This document shows positions 9,935 through 18,326 of a stretch of 64,000 bases of DNA, one piece after another. Both the position numbers and the translations under genes were made by a program. This DNA comes from Leptospira kanakyensis (GTDB taxonomy: Bacteria; Spirochaetota; Leptospiria; Leptospirales; Leptospiraceae). The notes beneath the pieces are model-generated. The model saw only the letters and a list, made by a program, of their open reading frames with translations. It ran no database searches and was not told the origin of the DNA. The DNA lies in assembly GCF_004769235.1 (NCBI RefSeq), contig NZ_RQFG01000018.1, forward strand, positions 334,701 through 398,700, written 5' to 3'. Numbering within the stretch: position 1 is the stretch's first letter; each line of letters starts with the position of its first letter.

Positions 9935-10300
9935 TTAACTATTGGCTAAACGGTTGATTGCTTCCTCTTCTGAATTCAGAAAAAAAACATCTCTCCCAGA
10001 ATTCATTTCGTAGATAAAATCACTAAGGCTTTTGCTTGCATATATCGAAAAATCACCGATGATTGCTAGTTTCATCCGGTAGTTGACAATTTTTTGTAAT
10101 ACGTTTCCGGCAAGACCTGTTTTTAAATCGAAGAAGTCCGAGTCAAGTTGTGATTGTTTCAAAACAAAACGGTCACAGCCCGAATCGTATTGGATGGTGG
10201 CAAAAAAGTCCAGGGCCGTGGATGGATCTGTGATCAGCGTATCCTCTGAATCGACGACTGCAATTTCAATATTGTTTTTCCTAATTTTACGAATGTTCAT
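9935..10300 (-). CDS. DUF4180 family protein
   Basis: A 121-residue soluble protein that I assign to DUF4180 from its conserved blocks: an acidic N-terminal strand with LITDPSTALDFF, then DSDFFDLKTGLAGNVLQKIVNYRMK, AIIGDFS, and a C-terminal FIYEMNSGRDVFFLNSEEEA. The family is widespread and of unknown biochemical function. It has no signal peptide. It is a single gene, divergent from the ArsR-like regulator at 10522. Confidence 0.82.
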   Translation of the reverse strand: MNIRKIRKNNIEIAVVDSEDTLITDPSTALDFFATIQYDSGCDRFVLKQSQLDSDFFDLKTGLAGNVLQKIVNYRMKLAIIGDFSIYASKSLSDFIYEMNSGRDVFFLNSEEEAINRLANS

Positions 10301-10484
10301 TTGTGTTTTCTTTTTAGTTTCTTTTTGAAATATTACGAGTTTATCTAATATATATTCTTTTTTTTAGACAGGCCTGGAATCAGATCCAACCAAAACTGAT
10401 CCTTTGAAATCCAAAATCCCCCAAAAAAAGTAGAACATTCTATCCTTTTTGAATATTTTACCAAAAAATTTGTTTGACATTTGC

Positions 10485-10521
10485 TTTTTATATAGCCAGT
10501 TTTTTATATAACCAGCTAGTT
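10485..10521 (+). promoter_or_regulatory. Tandem 16-bp repeats and imperfect palindrome at the arsR-like start
   Basis: Two adjacent copies of a 16-bp unit (10485-10500 and 10501-10516; TTTTTATATA then GCCAGT or ACCAGC) differ at only two positions. The second runs into a 12-bp imperfect palindrome, AACCAGCTAGTT (10510-10521), that ends exactly at the ATG. A TTGACA hexamer lies at 10474. No Shine-Dalgarno element is visible between the repeats and the ATG. This is a plausible autoregulatory operator for the ArsR-family protein, perhaps with a leaderless or very short 5' UTR. Confidence 0.5.
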
Positions 10522-10866
10522 ATGCAAACTCTTGATGCCACATTCTCTGCTCTTGCTGACCCCACCCGTCGGGCGATTCTTATGCGCCTTGCCAAAGGGG
10601 ACTTAACCGTTATGGAACTTTCCAAACCCTTTCGGATGAGCCAACCCGCCATTTCCAAACACCTTAAAGTTTTGGAAGAGGCAGGCCTTATTTCCACTAC
10701 TGTCCGAGCCCAAGAAAGGCCCCGTCGGTTGGAAACAGCACCACTCAAAACAGCAATCGATTGGATCGAAAAATACCGCCAGATGTGGGAAAAAAGATAT
10801 CAGGTGTTAGATGGACTACTTGAAGAATTACAAACAATACAAACCAAAGGGGATAAGAAAAAATGA
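10522..10866 (+). CDS. ArsR/SmtB-family transcriptional regulator
   Basis: A 114-residue winged-helix repressor. The helix-turn-helix spans about residues 30-60 (DLTVMELSKPFRMSQPAISKHLKVLEEAGL), and ALADPTRRAIL precedes it as in the family. There is no Cys cluster of the As/Cd-sensing type. The ATG at 10522 is chosen over a TTG at 10474, because the N-terminus then starts with the usual MQTLDATFSALADPTRR and the upstream sequence looks like operator DNA. It overlaps the SRPBCC gene by 4 bp. ArsR-SRPBCC pairs are common in bacteria and usually form an autoregulated operon; the ligand is unknown. Confidence 0.87.
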   Translation: MQTLDATFSALADPTRRAILMRLAKGDLTVMELSKPFRMSQPAISKHLKVLEEAGLISTTVRAQERPRRLETAPLKTAIDWIEKYRQMWEKRYQVLDGLLEELQTIQTKGDKKK

Positions 10867-11378
10867 AATCAGAGAAAAATGAAGTAAAGATGGAACGTCG
10901 AGGTGAAACAGAAGTTGTGTTTACAAGGTATTTTTCTGCACCAAGGGAATTGGTTTTTGATTGTCACACCAAACCTGAGTTAATGAAAAGATGGCTGATT
11001 GGTCCCGAAGGTATGGTTCTTGATACTTGCAAACAAGATCTAAAAGTAGGTGGTAAATATCTGTATCTCTATGCAGATAAAGACGGAAACAAATCTGGTG
11101 TGTACGGAACATTTCGAGAGGTTGTCGTTCCTGAAAAATTAGCCAATACAGAAAATTACATTTTTGACATGTCGACTTTTGATCCAAATGCTCCCGAAGA
11201 TCCGAATGCTACTTTCGAATCGCGTACGTTTACCTCCGAAGGGAATCGGACACTCATGACACATCTTTGTCGATATGCTTCGGCGGAAGTGTGTAAGATG
11301 ATGGTGGAATCCGGTGCTGCTGATGGTATGTCGGAATGTTATTTGGAGCTTGATAAGTTAATAGCTGAAATGGGTTAA
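10863..11378 (+). CDS. SRPBCC (AHSA1-like) domain protein
   Basis: A 171-residue START/AHSA1-fold protein with a deep hydrophobic pocket expected from the fold. Visible family marks are FTRYFSAPRELVFDCHTKPELMKRWLIGPEGM at the N-terminus, the strand pair around KVGGKYLYLY, and the C-terminal helix ESGAADGMSECYLELDKLI. AHSA1-like proteins paired with ArsR regulators are thought to bind small hydrophobic ligands. It is the second gene of the ArsR operon, coupled by an ATGA overlap and followed by a terminator at 11399. Confidence 0.86.
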   Translation: MKSEKNEVKMERRGETEVVFTRYFSAPRELVFDCHTKPELMKRWLIGPEGMVLDTCKQDLKVGGKYLYLYADKDGNKSGVYGTFREVVVPEKLANTENYIFDMSTFDPNAPEDPNATFESRTFTSEGNRTLMTHLCRYASAEVCKMMVESGAADGMSECYLELDKLIAEMG

Positions 11379-11398
11379 TAACCAGAGTTTAGTTAACG

Positions 11399-11434
11399 AA
11401 AACAAGGTGTTCGTAAGGCCTTGTTTTGTTCTTC
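11399..11434 (+). terminator. Intrinsic terminator after the ArsR-SRPBCC operon
   Basis: A 9-bp stem AAAACAAGG/CCTTGTTTT (11399-11407 with 11419-11427) and an 11-nt loop, followed by a T-rich stretch. It lies 20 bp downstream of the SRPBCC stop. Confidence 0.75.
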
Positions 11435-11557
11435 AATAAAAAATATTTCAATCATTCAGAAAGAGTTTAAAGCTACTATTTTCTAGAAGTAAATGAAATA
11501 ACTAAAAAAACAAAATAAGCTTATAAATTAAAATGATAATTTATGTAACAATCCTAA

Positions 11558-11761
11558 TTGTATTTTTTACTTTATTGGTATGATTCTTTCACAGGGAATC
11601 TAAATTTTTTATGGAAATATACAGATGAATTTACTGATATTGAAATCATTGAAAGGTTGGAAAATAATTTCAAAATAGAAATTAGTAACGAAGAAGCTAA
11701 AAACATAAATTCCTTTGACGACATTGTCAAACTTGTCGCAAAAAAACTAAACCACTCCTAA
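11558..11761 (+). CDS. Small acyl-carrier-like protein, TTG start or frameshifted
   Basis: The last ~45 residues (FTDIEIIERLENNFKIEI, then SFDDIVKLVAKKL) resemble helices II-III of an acyl carrier protein or DUF1493-like domain, but no DSL phosphopantetheine motif is present. No ATG occurs in this frame. One possibility is the TTG at 11558. Another is an ATG at 11533 in a different frame, which encodes a 16-residue hydrophobic stretch and stops at 11581; one extra base near there would fuse a membrane anchor to the carrier-like domain. The gene may be a recently frameshifted pseudogene or a real small protein. Confidence 0.4.
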   Translation: MYFLLYWYDSFTGNLNFLWKYTDEFTDIEIIERLENNFKIEISNEEAKNINSFDDIVKLVAKKLNHS

Positions 11762-11776
11762 TAGAGAATTTACATT

Positions 11777-12400
11777 TCACTCCATCACAGTAACCAATTC
11801 GTTTGATTGGAACATATCAACGGGGGAGATGACTGGTTCAACATACGGAATATTTTTCCCATATCTTTTTTTCATGAGCGTTTGGACTGGTTTAGAAGAT
11901 AAATCAAAGTCTCGTAATGTTTTTAAATTTCCCAGTTGGATGCCTGTAAACTTGTCATAAAGTTTCCAAACAAGTTCCGTACAATAAATTCGATCATCCG
12001 ACCACTCAAAGTAAAGATCATAATGTTTGCCAAGTAAGGAATTACCATATTCTTTCATTTTTTGAATGGTCTCTGGTGTCAGTTTTGTTTTTGTTTTACT
12101 AATACGTTTGATCACATAATGGTTGTTTGTTCCTCTCCCGATGAATTTTGGAAGATCGGTGATTTTGACAGGTTCAATGGCTTCTAATACTTTGAATGTT
12201 TTTCCATATTTAAAAATAATTCCAACATGGGTGTATTTAGATTTTGTTGCTAATTTAATGGCAGTTGCTTGTTCTGATTTTGATTCATGAAAAATAATAT
12301 CTCCCTCTTCTAACTTTGAAGTATCGATTGATTTCCCAAATATTGGAATTGTGGATATCATTAAAAGTAGAACTAGGAGTTTAAATTTTAAGTCATTCAT
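11777..12400 (-). CDS. YiiX/YebB-type permuted papain-like hydrolase, exported
   Basis: A 207-residue NlpC/P60-superfamily protein with a signal peptide (residues 1-22, ending FGK). After EEGDIIFHES come the circularly permuted catalytic residues of the YiiX type: His58 in YTHVGII and the nucleophile Cys140 in YCTELVW. Family members are thought to act on lipids or amide bonds; the substrate here is unknown. The signal peptide places it in the periplasm. It is transcribed alone, between the short acyl-carrier-like gene and the SDR gene. Confidence 0.83.
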   Translation of the reverse strand: MNDLKFKLLVLLLMISTIPIFGKSIDTSKLEEGDIIFHESKSEQATAIKLATKSKYTHVGIIFKYGKTFKVLEAIEPVKITDLPKFIGRGTNNHYVIKRISKTKTKLTPETIQKMKEYGNSLLGKHYDLYFEWSDDRIYCTELVWKLYDKFTGIQLGNLKTLRDFDLSSKPVQTLMKKRYGKNIPYVEPVISPVDMFQSNELVTVME

Positions 12401-12472
12401 TTTAGGCCTGATTCAAAATCATCTTACTTGTAGCGGAAATCGATGGGATCAAAAGCAGTGGCTTTTGCCTAC

Positions 12473-13177
12473 CTACCAAGGGATCTCTTTTTTATCCCGA
12501 AAGAATTTTCCTGTGGGCCCATTGTCAGGTAAGGTCGCTGCCCAAACGATAGTCTCTGCACCTTTTTCCACAGGTCTTGTCGCACTTTCACCACCCATAT
12601 CCGTTTTCACCCAACCAGGACAAACCGAGTTGATTTTGATATTTTTCCCAACTCCTTCTGTGCTTGCCACATTCGTGAGGGCATTGATGGCAGTTTTGGA
12701 AATACGGTAGGCTGGATACCCACCTCCCATATCAGAAAGTTGTCCCATCCCTGAACTAACATTCACTATACGACCGAAATTGTTTTGGATCATCATTGGT
12801 AGAAATACCTGAATCATTCGCAGAGGCCCATAAAGATTCACAAGAAGGGTTCTATGTAAGTCTTCGCTTGTGGTAGCAAAGAAAGAACCTGGGTCAGCAA
12901 AAATCCCCGCATTGTTTACGAGGATGTCCAGTTTACCAAAACTTCCTGTGATGGTGTCCAGGGCCTCACTGATACTTTGTTCCTTGGAAACGTCAAGGGA
13001 AAGGATTTCCCCTTTGCCTACAGCTTTGACTGCCTCGAGTGTGTCTTCGGCTTCTCCAGGATTTCTTGCACCAATGAGAACATAGATTCCTTGTTTTGCA
13101 AGATCGATGGAGACTTGTTTCCCTATCCCTCGGTTGGCCCCAGTGACAAGTGCGATGCGTTCCTTGGATTCTTTCAT
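12473..13177 (-). CDS. Short-chain dehydrogenase/reductase
   Basis: A 234-residue classical SDR with a Rossmann fold. The cofactor loop TGANRGIG sits near the N-terminus, NNAG is at about residue 90, the catalytic Ser in NVSSGMG, and Tyr/Lys in YRISK. The Arg after TGAN favours NADPH. The ATG at 13177 is chosen: a GGAG element lies 11 bp upstream, whereas the in-frame TTG at 13186 would be too close to it. The substrate is unknown. It lies about 55 bp downstream of the alpha/beta hydrolase on the same strand. Confidence 0.88.
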   Translation of the reverse strand: MKESKERIALVTGANRGIGKQVSIDLAKQGIYVLIGARNPGEAEDTLEAVKAVGKGEILSLDVSKEQSISEALDTITGSFGKLDILVNNAGIFADPGSFFATTSEDLHRTLLVNLYGPLRMIQVFLPMMIQNNFGRIVNVSSGMGQLSDMGGGYPAYRISKTAINALTNVASTEGVGKNIKINSVCPGWVKTDMGGESATRPVEKGAETIVWAATLPDNGPTGKFFRDKKEIPW

Positions 13178-13232
13178 GGAAATCAAATCTCCTTTGGTAG
13201 TTTTACACTACCATTACATCTATAGACTGTTT

Positions 13233-14246
13233 TTACTTAGACTTAGAAAGTTCTGTAAGCCATTTTTCTGTTTGTGCTTCGATAAAGGCTTTGTCTGTAA
13301 TTACCCACTTGGACATAAGAACATGCATTCCATTTTCGACTGCCACCTTCCTGTTGAGAGGATTCGGAGTTTTGTCCAAACCAAAGTTTGCATATCCTTC
13401 TAACATTTTAGGAACACTGGCCGTTGGGTCTTGTTCTTTATCCGTTTTATAGTAATACAACAGTAAAGCGGGTGAAGTTACTTTTCGAAACACATCAGGA
13501 ACTGCTGCATAATTTCGTAAATCATTCACACCAGCAAGAGCGGCGAAGTATTGTTCTGGATACCAATAGTTATTTCTTTCTGGTAAGACCTTGGGATTGT
13601 TATTGTGAGCGGAAGCTCTTACCTTTCCTTTGAGTAAATGGATGAAGGTAAGTCCACCAGGATAGTTGAATAAATTCAAACTGCTATCGACTGGTGCATA
13701 AAATGGATTCGCTAAAACGAGACCATCCACTTCTTCAGGATATTCGGAAGCAAGCCAAGTGGCAAGAAGGCCTCCCATCGAACTTCCAAACACAACCACA
13801 CGATCACCTTGCGATTGCATCATATACAAAGCTTCACGAGAAGCATCTAAGTAGTTGTTAAAGTTTTGGTCTCTTTGGTCTTCTTTGTTGGTTCCGTGTC
13901 CCGGCAGGCGAAGTAGGTAGGTATTGGCTTTAAATTTTTTGGCCAATTTTTCCATCACCTCTTCTCCTTCCGCGCGAGAGGCACCATATCCATGGATGTA
14001 TAAAAATGCGAGGGGAGTTTTTTTACCGAAACTGATATAACGTTCTTCGTTTCCAGGCCTATGGTTTTTGCTTTTACTTTCCGCCAACTTCTCTTGGAAG
14101 TAAACTTCGAAGTTCGCATAACTTAAATTTGCTTTTGCTTCATACTTGGGCCGGCCCGCACAGGAAACTAGGACAAAGGAAACGGTGATGAGGAGAACAG
14201 CAGACAGCTGTCGGAGGTTGTGGAATAAAGAACACGATTTAGCCAT
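13233..14246 (-). CDS. Lipoprotein alpha/beta hydrolase
   Basis: A 337-residue membrane-anchored esterase/lipase-like enzyme. The start ATG at 14246 gives an N-terminus with a hydrophobic core and the lipobox VLVSC, so it is probably a lipoprotein in the envelope. The fold shows the oxyanion loop FLYIHGYGAS, GHG, the nucleophile elbow GSSMGG (Ser), an acid in YYYKTDKEQ and the His of NGMHVL. A longer reading from a GTG at 14306 would add 20 residues before the signal peptide and is less likely. The substrate is unknown; lysophospholipase-like enzymes share this layout. Confidence 0.83.
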   Translation of the reverse strand: MAKSCSLFHNLRQLSAVLLITVSFVLVSCAGRPKYEAKANLSYANFEVYFQEKLAESKSKNHRPGNEERYISFGKKTPLAFLYIHGYGASRAEGEEVMEKLAKKFKANTYLLRLPGHGTNKEDQRDQNFNNYLDASREALYMMQSQGDRVVVFGSSMGGLLATWLASEYPEEVDGLVLANPFYAPVDSSLNLFNYPGGLTFIHLLKGKVRASAHNNNPKVLPERNNYWYPEQYFAALAGVNDLRNYAAVPDVFRKVTSPALLLYYYKTDKEQDPTASVPKMLEGYANFGLDKTPNPLNRKVAVENGMHVLMSKWVITDKAFIEAQTEKWLTELSKSK

Positions 14247-14365
14247 ACAAATGGAAAATATTACAGTGTTTTTGCTTTCTTGTAAAGAGAGAAAAACCCT
14301 TGGCACAGGAAGGGTCGTACGAAAAAAGGTAGTAAATACCCCATTCTCATAAGGAACATCCCGGA

Positions 14366-15532
14366 ATGTATAGCCAATTCACAGAGCAACAACTTGAAAT
14401 CAGAGATTTAGTTCGTAACTTCGTAAAAAAAGAAATCCCACATGAAGTAGCATTGCACTGGGATGAGAAAAACCAACACCCAACAGAACTCATCAATAAA
14501 ATGCGTTCGGAACTGGGAATTAACGGTCTTGTCATTCCAGAAGAATACGGTGGATGGGGACTTGGTGCGATCGAGCAGTGTTTGGCTATCGAGGAACTTT
14601 CTCGTGGATGCCTAGGAATCGCACTCGGATTTGCTTACACTGGTCTTGGAATCCTTCCAATTCTAAAAGGTGCGACTCACGAACAAAAATTAAAATGGCT
14701 TCCTGAAATTGCGGACGGAAAGTTCGGAGTTTCTTTCTGTTTGTCTGAGCCAGGTGCTGGTTCTGACGTTCCAGGTATGACCACTCGCGCTGAGAAAAAA
14801 GGCGACAAATGGATCATCAATGGTGCAAAACAATGGATCACTGGTGCTTCTGATGCACAGGCCTTTACTGTATTTGCTTATACTGATAAAAACCGCGGAA
14901 CACGTGGAGTTTCTTGTTTCTACGTTCCACGTAACGCAAAAGGTCTTACTGTTGGTAAAAAAGAAGATAAACTCGGAATTAGAGCATCTTCTACTCACCA
15001 AGTGATCTTTGAAGATTGTGAAGTAGGCGAAGACGCACTCGTAGGAAAAGAAAACCTAGGTTTCGTTTACGCTCTCCAAACTTTGAATGCTTCTCGTCCG
15101 TTCGTAGCGGTAATGGGAGTGGGTGTGGCACAAGCAGCACTTGACCATGCAGCTCGTTACGCTCGTGAGAGAGAACAGTTCGGTGTTAAAATCGGAACTT
15201 TCCAAGCAGTACAACACATGTTAGCTGATATGTCTATCAAAGTAGAAACTGCAAGAGAAATCACTTACAAAGCAGCTCGTCTTTCTGATGCAAACGATCC
15301 TAACCTTCCAAAATACTCTGCGATTGCAAAAGCATACGCTTCTGAATGTGCGGTTCAGTGTGCTACTGACGCAGTTCAAATTTTTGGTGGATACGGATAC
15401 ACGAAAGAGTATCCAGTTGAGAAGTTAATGAGAGATTCAAAAATCCTCACGATCTTCGAAGGAACGACACAAATCCAAAAGAACGAAATTGCAGCTTACG
15501 TAATCAAAGAAGCAGCTTCTAAAAAAGACTAA
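14366..15532 (+). CDS. Acyl-CoA dehydrogenase
   Basis: A 388-residue FAD flavoenzyme that introduces the alpha-beta double bond into acyl-CoA thioesters during fatty acid or branched-chain acid breakdown. FAD-binding signatures are visible: CLSEPGAGSDVPGMTT and WITGASDA; the C-terminal motif QIFGGYGYTKEYPVEKLMRD is followed by the catalytic Glu in TIFEGTTQIQKNEIA. The length is normal. Codons look biased toward a highly expressed gene (many CGT, GGT, AAC). Electrons would pass to ETF, whose genes are not here. A strong terminator follows at 15563. Confidence 0.93.
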   Translation: MYSQFTEQQLEIRDLVRNFVKKEIPHEVALHWDEKNQHPTELINKMRSELGINGLVIPEEYGGWGLGAIEQCLAIEELSRGCLGIALGFAYTGLGILPILKGATHEQKLKWLPEIADGKFGVSFCLSEPGAGSDVPGMTTRAEKKGDKWIINGAKQWITGASDAQAFTVFAYTDKNRGTRGVSCFYVPRNAKGLTVGKKEDKLGIRASSTHQVIFEDCEVGEDALVGKENLGFVYALQTLNASRPFVAVMGVGVAQAALDHAARYAREREQFGVKIGTFQAVQHMLADMSIKVETAREITYKAARLSDANDPNLPKYSAIAKAYASECAVQCATDAVQIFGGYGYTKEYPVEKLMRDSKILTIFEGTTQIQKNEIAAYVIKEAASKKD

Positions 15533-15562
15533 GATTTTCAAAAAGAAAGTCGGTCAGTAAGG

Positions 15563-15592
15563 AAAGCCTCCAGAGATGGGGGCTTTTTTTTT
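15563..15592 (+). terminator. Intrinsic terminator after acyl-CoA dehydrogenase
   Basis: Stem AAGCCTCC/GGGGGCTT (one G-T pair) around an AGAGAT loop, followed by nine T residues, 31 bp after the stop codon. Confidence 0.87.
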
Positions 15593-15618
15593 GGGGTTTG
15601 GGTGTACAGGATTGGATG

Positions 15619-15688
15619 TAGGTATCCCCGCCCTGAATTGGGTGGGGTGAGTCCACCCGCCACCCAATGACTTCCCTATACAACACCC
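15619..15688 (+). repeat. GC-rich intergenic repeat, copy A
   Basis: First of three copies in this window. The core is CCCCGCCCT, a short variable spacer, GGGTGGGG, then ACCCGCCACCCAAT and TGACTTCC. The C-run and the G-run can pair into a hairpin with one G-T pair, and the G-run can pair instead with the downstream CCACCC. Copy A has weak outer inverted ends (GGGTGT at 15600 and ACACCC at 15683). It sits between the acyl-CoA dehydrogenase terminator and the next gene. Confidence 0.8.
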
Positions 15689-15757
15689 CCCTAATTCTTC
15701 CCATCTAAAATTTGTATTTGCAAATTTTAATATAAGGAAGTTCATCTTTCTACATCC

Positions 15758-16228
15758 ATGAATCAAAATTTCAAAATTCGAATGGTCGAAACCCTAGATC
15801 CAAACTCACAAATTTGTTTGGATCATCTTTGGGAAGAAATCCAAAATCGATATGGATTCCAAGCACCAAACCCAATGGACTTCCAAGATTTTTTGCCTCC
15901 TGGTGGTAAGTTTTTTATCGCCGAACATAATGAAACAAAGGAAACAATCGGATCAGCCGCTTATACAAAGTTTAGTGATTCACAATGTGAATTGGATGCC
16001 GTTTATGTATTTCCCAAGTTCCGTAAAAACAAAGTCGCCATATCATTGTTAAATGAACTAGAGAAACAAGCTCAAGCCGACCATTATTCTTCCATGATTT
16101 TGCGAGCGGGCGCACCACAACCAGAAGCTCTAACTTTATACAAAAATTTTGGATTCAAAGAAATTCCATCGTTTGGTAAGTGGGTATCAGATCCCACTGC
16201 CATTTGTTTTGAGAAAAAAATAATCTAA
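15758..16228 (+). CDS. GNAT family N-acetyltransferase
   Basis: A 156-residue acetyltransferase. After an N-terminal strand and helix there is FIAEHNETKETIGSAAYT, a beta hairpin, DAVYVFPKFRKNKVAISLL (motif A, with the pyrophosphate loop degenerated to RKNKVA) and a C-terminal TLYKNFGFKEI (motif B). Loss of the second Gly of the loop is a deviation, but the fold is clear. It starts with ATG at 15758 after the repeat. The substrate is unknown. Confidence 0.85.
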   Translation: MNQNFKIRMVETLDPNSQICLDHLWEEIQNRYGFQAPNPMDFQDFLPPGGKFFIAEHNETKETIGSAAYTKFSDSQCELDAVYVFPKFRKNKVAISLLNELEKQAQADHYSSMILRAGAPQPEALTLYKNFGFKEIPSFGKWVSDPTAICFEKKII

Positions 16229-16240
16229 CTCGTTTTCTTT

Positions 16241-16345
16241 GGCCGCCCGGGCGAGCTACTCCGGAGTCCGCGTTCGCTTCCCCCTGCTTTGTCTATCGCC
16301 AAACCAGGGTGCCTGCGGCATCCTTCGTATCCCTGGCGGTTTTCA
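16241..16345. repeat. GC-rich hairpin-rich intergenic element, single copy here
   Basis: A block of about 105 bp much richer in G+C than its surroundings. It holds perfect palindromes CGCCCGGGCG (16244-16253) and ACTCCGGAGT (16258-16267), a TGCC/GGCA stem, and a CCAGGG/CCCTGG pair (16304-16309 with 16331-16336). No open frame fits it. The look is that of a dispersed palindromic repeat; no second copy was seen in this window. Confidence 0.55.
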
Positions 16346-16449
16346 TCCAACTTTACAATGTTAGATTTTCTTTTTTTAAATTAAAAAAAGGCTGACTTTC
16401 ATTTCTCTGTCTGACAAAATCATACTTCTGTTTAGAGGTCTTGTTTGTT

Positions 16450-18261
16450 GTGGAAAAAAAAGAAAATAAAAAATTAATCCCTCCCTCGTCCTTAAAGGAA
16501 GAAGATGAAAAACACAAACTCATCCTTCGTCAGATGGAAACCTTAGGAAAAATTGGACATTGGGAAGTAGACTTCGTCAAACAAACCTTACATTGGTCAG
16601 AAGGTGTTTTTTATATTCTCGAAATGGATCCGTCCGCCATGCCTGTAGACTTAGAAAAAGGTTTTTTATCTGTCCATCCCGATGACCGCGAACGTGCCGT
16701 GAAACATATGCAAGATGTTTTAGAAACAGGAATCAAATACGATTTAGAATGTAGACTCATCACCACAACTGGAAAAATCATCTTTGTCCATTCTCTTGCT
16801 GATGTGATTCGCGGAGAAAAAAATGAACCCTTACAAATTGTAGGAATATTTCAAGACATCACCGAACAAAGAGAAGCTTATCAAAATCTTTTACAAAAGG
16901 AACTTAGGCTCAGCACCATCCTCAAGTCAGAACCAGAATGTGTGAAAGTAGTTTCCCCAGAAGGAATTCTCATCGAGATGAATCCCGCCGGATTACAAAT
17001 GATAGAAGCTGACCATCCGGAAGAAGCTCTCGGACAAAAAGTGGAAAATTTAGTTTACCCAGAAGATTTGGTTTTTTATCAATCCTTACATAAAAATGCT
17101 CTCCAAGGAATCCAGTCCAGCGCACGATTTCGAATCATTGGTCTGAAAGGAACCAAACGATGGATGGAAAGTACTGCCGTTCCTCTCACCAACCAATTGG
17201 GAGAAATTACCTCGGTGCTCAGTGTCACTCGTGATATATCCGAAAAAGTAAGTGCAGAAGAAAATCTCATACGCATTAAAAAAAACCAAGAAGCCCTGAT
17301 CAATGGGACTTCTGATTTAATTTGGTCTTTAGACTCTAACTACCGTTTGATTGCTGCAAACCAAGCCTTTCTGGATGTGATGGGTTTTCTCCTTGGAGTT
17401 GTTGCCAAAGAAGGAGATTCTGTTCTTATCTTAAACCAAGGAGAGGCCTTTTATGAAAAATGGAAGGGTTACTATGAAAGGGGTCTCTCCGGCGAAACTT
17501 TTAAAACATACGAAAAGTTCCTAAGTCCCATTACGGGAAAAGAAGAACACCGCGAAGTATTTTTTAATCCTATTAGAAATACAAACCAAGAGATTACAGG
17601 TCTCGCTTGTTTTTCTAAAGACATCACCGATTTGATGTTGAAACGAATGGAACTTGTTTCGAGTGAAAGACGGTACCGGGCTCTTGTCGAAAATGGTGTA
17701 GATGTCATTGCAATCCTGAGTGCTGAAGGTTTTGCAAAATATGTTTCTCCATCCATCACTAAAGTATTGGGATACTCCGAAAAGGAAGCCATGGAGATGA
17801 ATTTATTTGATTTTCTTCATCCAGATGATGTTCCTAAAATCAAAGAACGATTGGAAGAGGTGATCACCCTTCCAGAAGGAAATTCCCTTCCCAGCCATAA
17901 TTTCCGAGTCAAACACCAAAATGGTTCTTGGAGGTGGATGGAATCCACGATCACCAACTTAATGGATGATGAAAGTATCGGCGGGATTGTAGATAATTTT
18001 CATGATGTGACCGAACGAGTTGTCCAGATCACGGCCATCCAAACCCAAAACGAAAAACTAAAGGCCATTGCTTGGACCCAGTCCCATGTAGTGCGAAATC
18101 CTTTGGCCAAACTGATGGGGATTGTGGATTTGATCAAAACAGGAACCTTGTCCCCCACGGAAGAAAGGAAAAGCCTAGACCATCTGATCGAATCAGCAAA
18201 AGAACTGGATGAAATCATCCAAGACATTGTGCTAAAATCCCAAAGAGTCATAGTTCCATGA
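16450..18261 (+). CDS. Multi-PAS sensor with histidine-kinase DHp but no ATPase domain
   Basis: A 603-residue soluble protein with four PAS/PAC units (about residues 25-150, 150-275, 275-400 and 400-530), seen from repeated endings such as VGIFQDITEQ, LSVTRDISEKV, ACFSKDITDL and VDNFHDVTERV. The last ~65 residues resemble a dimerisation/phosphoacceptor region (LKAIAWTQSHVVRNPLAKLMGIVDLI...SAKELDEIIQDIV), with His in SHVVRNP, but the chain ends there with no HATPase domain. It may be phosphorylated in trans or act as a scaffold. The start is uncertain: GTG 16450 or TTG 16441, behind TAGAGG. Confidence 0.84.
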   Translation: MEKKENKKLIPPSSLKEEDEKHKLILRQMETLGKIGHWEVDFVKQTLHWSEGVFYILEMDPSAMPVDLEKGFLSVHPDDRERAVKHMQDVLETGIKYDLECRLITTTGKIIFVHSLADVIRGEKNEPLQIVGIFQDITEQREAYQNLLQKELRLSTILKSEPECVKVVSPEGILIEMNPAGLQMIEADHPEEALGQKVENLVYPEDLVFYQSLHKNALQGIQSSARFRIIGLKGTKRWMESTAVPLTNQLGEITSVLSVTRDISEKVSAEENLIRIKKNQEALINGTSDLIWSLDSNYRLIAANQAFLDVMGFLLGVVAKEGDSVLILNQGEAFYEKWKGYYERGLSGETFKTYEKFLSPITGKEEHREVFFNPIRNTNQEITGLACFSKDITDLMLKRMELVSSERRYRALVENGVDVIAILSAEGFAKYVSPSITKVLGYSEKEAMEMNLFDFLHPDDVPKIKERLEEVITLPEGNSLPSHNFRVKHQNGSWRWMESTITNLMDDESIGGIVDNFHDVTERVVQITAIQTQNEKLKAIAWTQSHVVRNPLAKLMGIVDLIKTGTLSPTEERKSLDHLIESAKELDEIIQDIVLKSQRVIVP

Positions 18262-18326
18262 ATTTATTCTAATCGGATGGTTTATTTTATCTTGCATCTT
18301 GTACTAAATTAGTTCTAATTCCTGCC

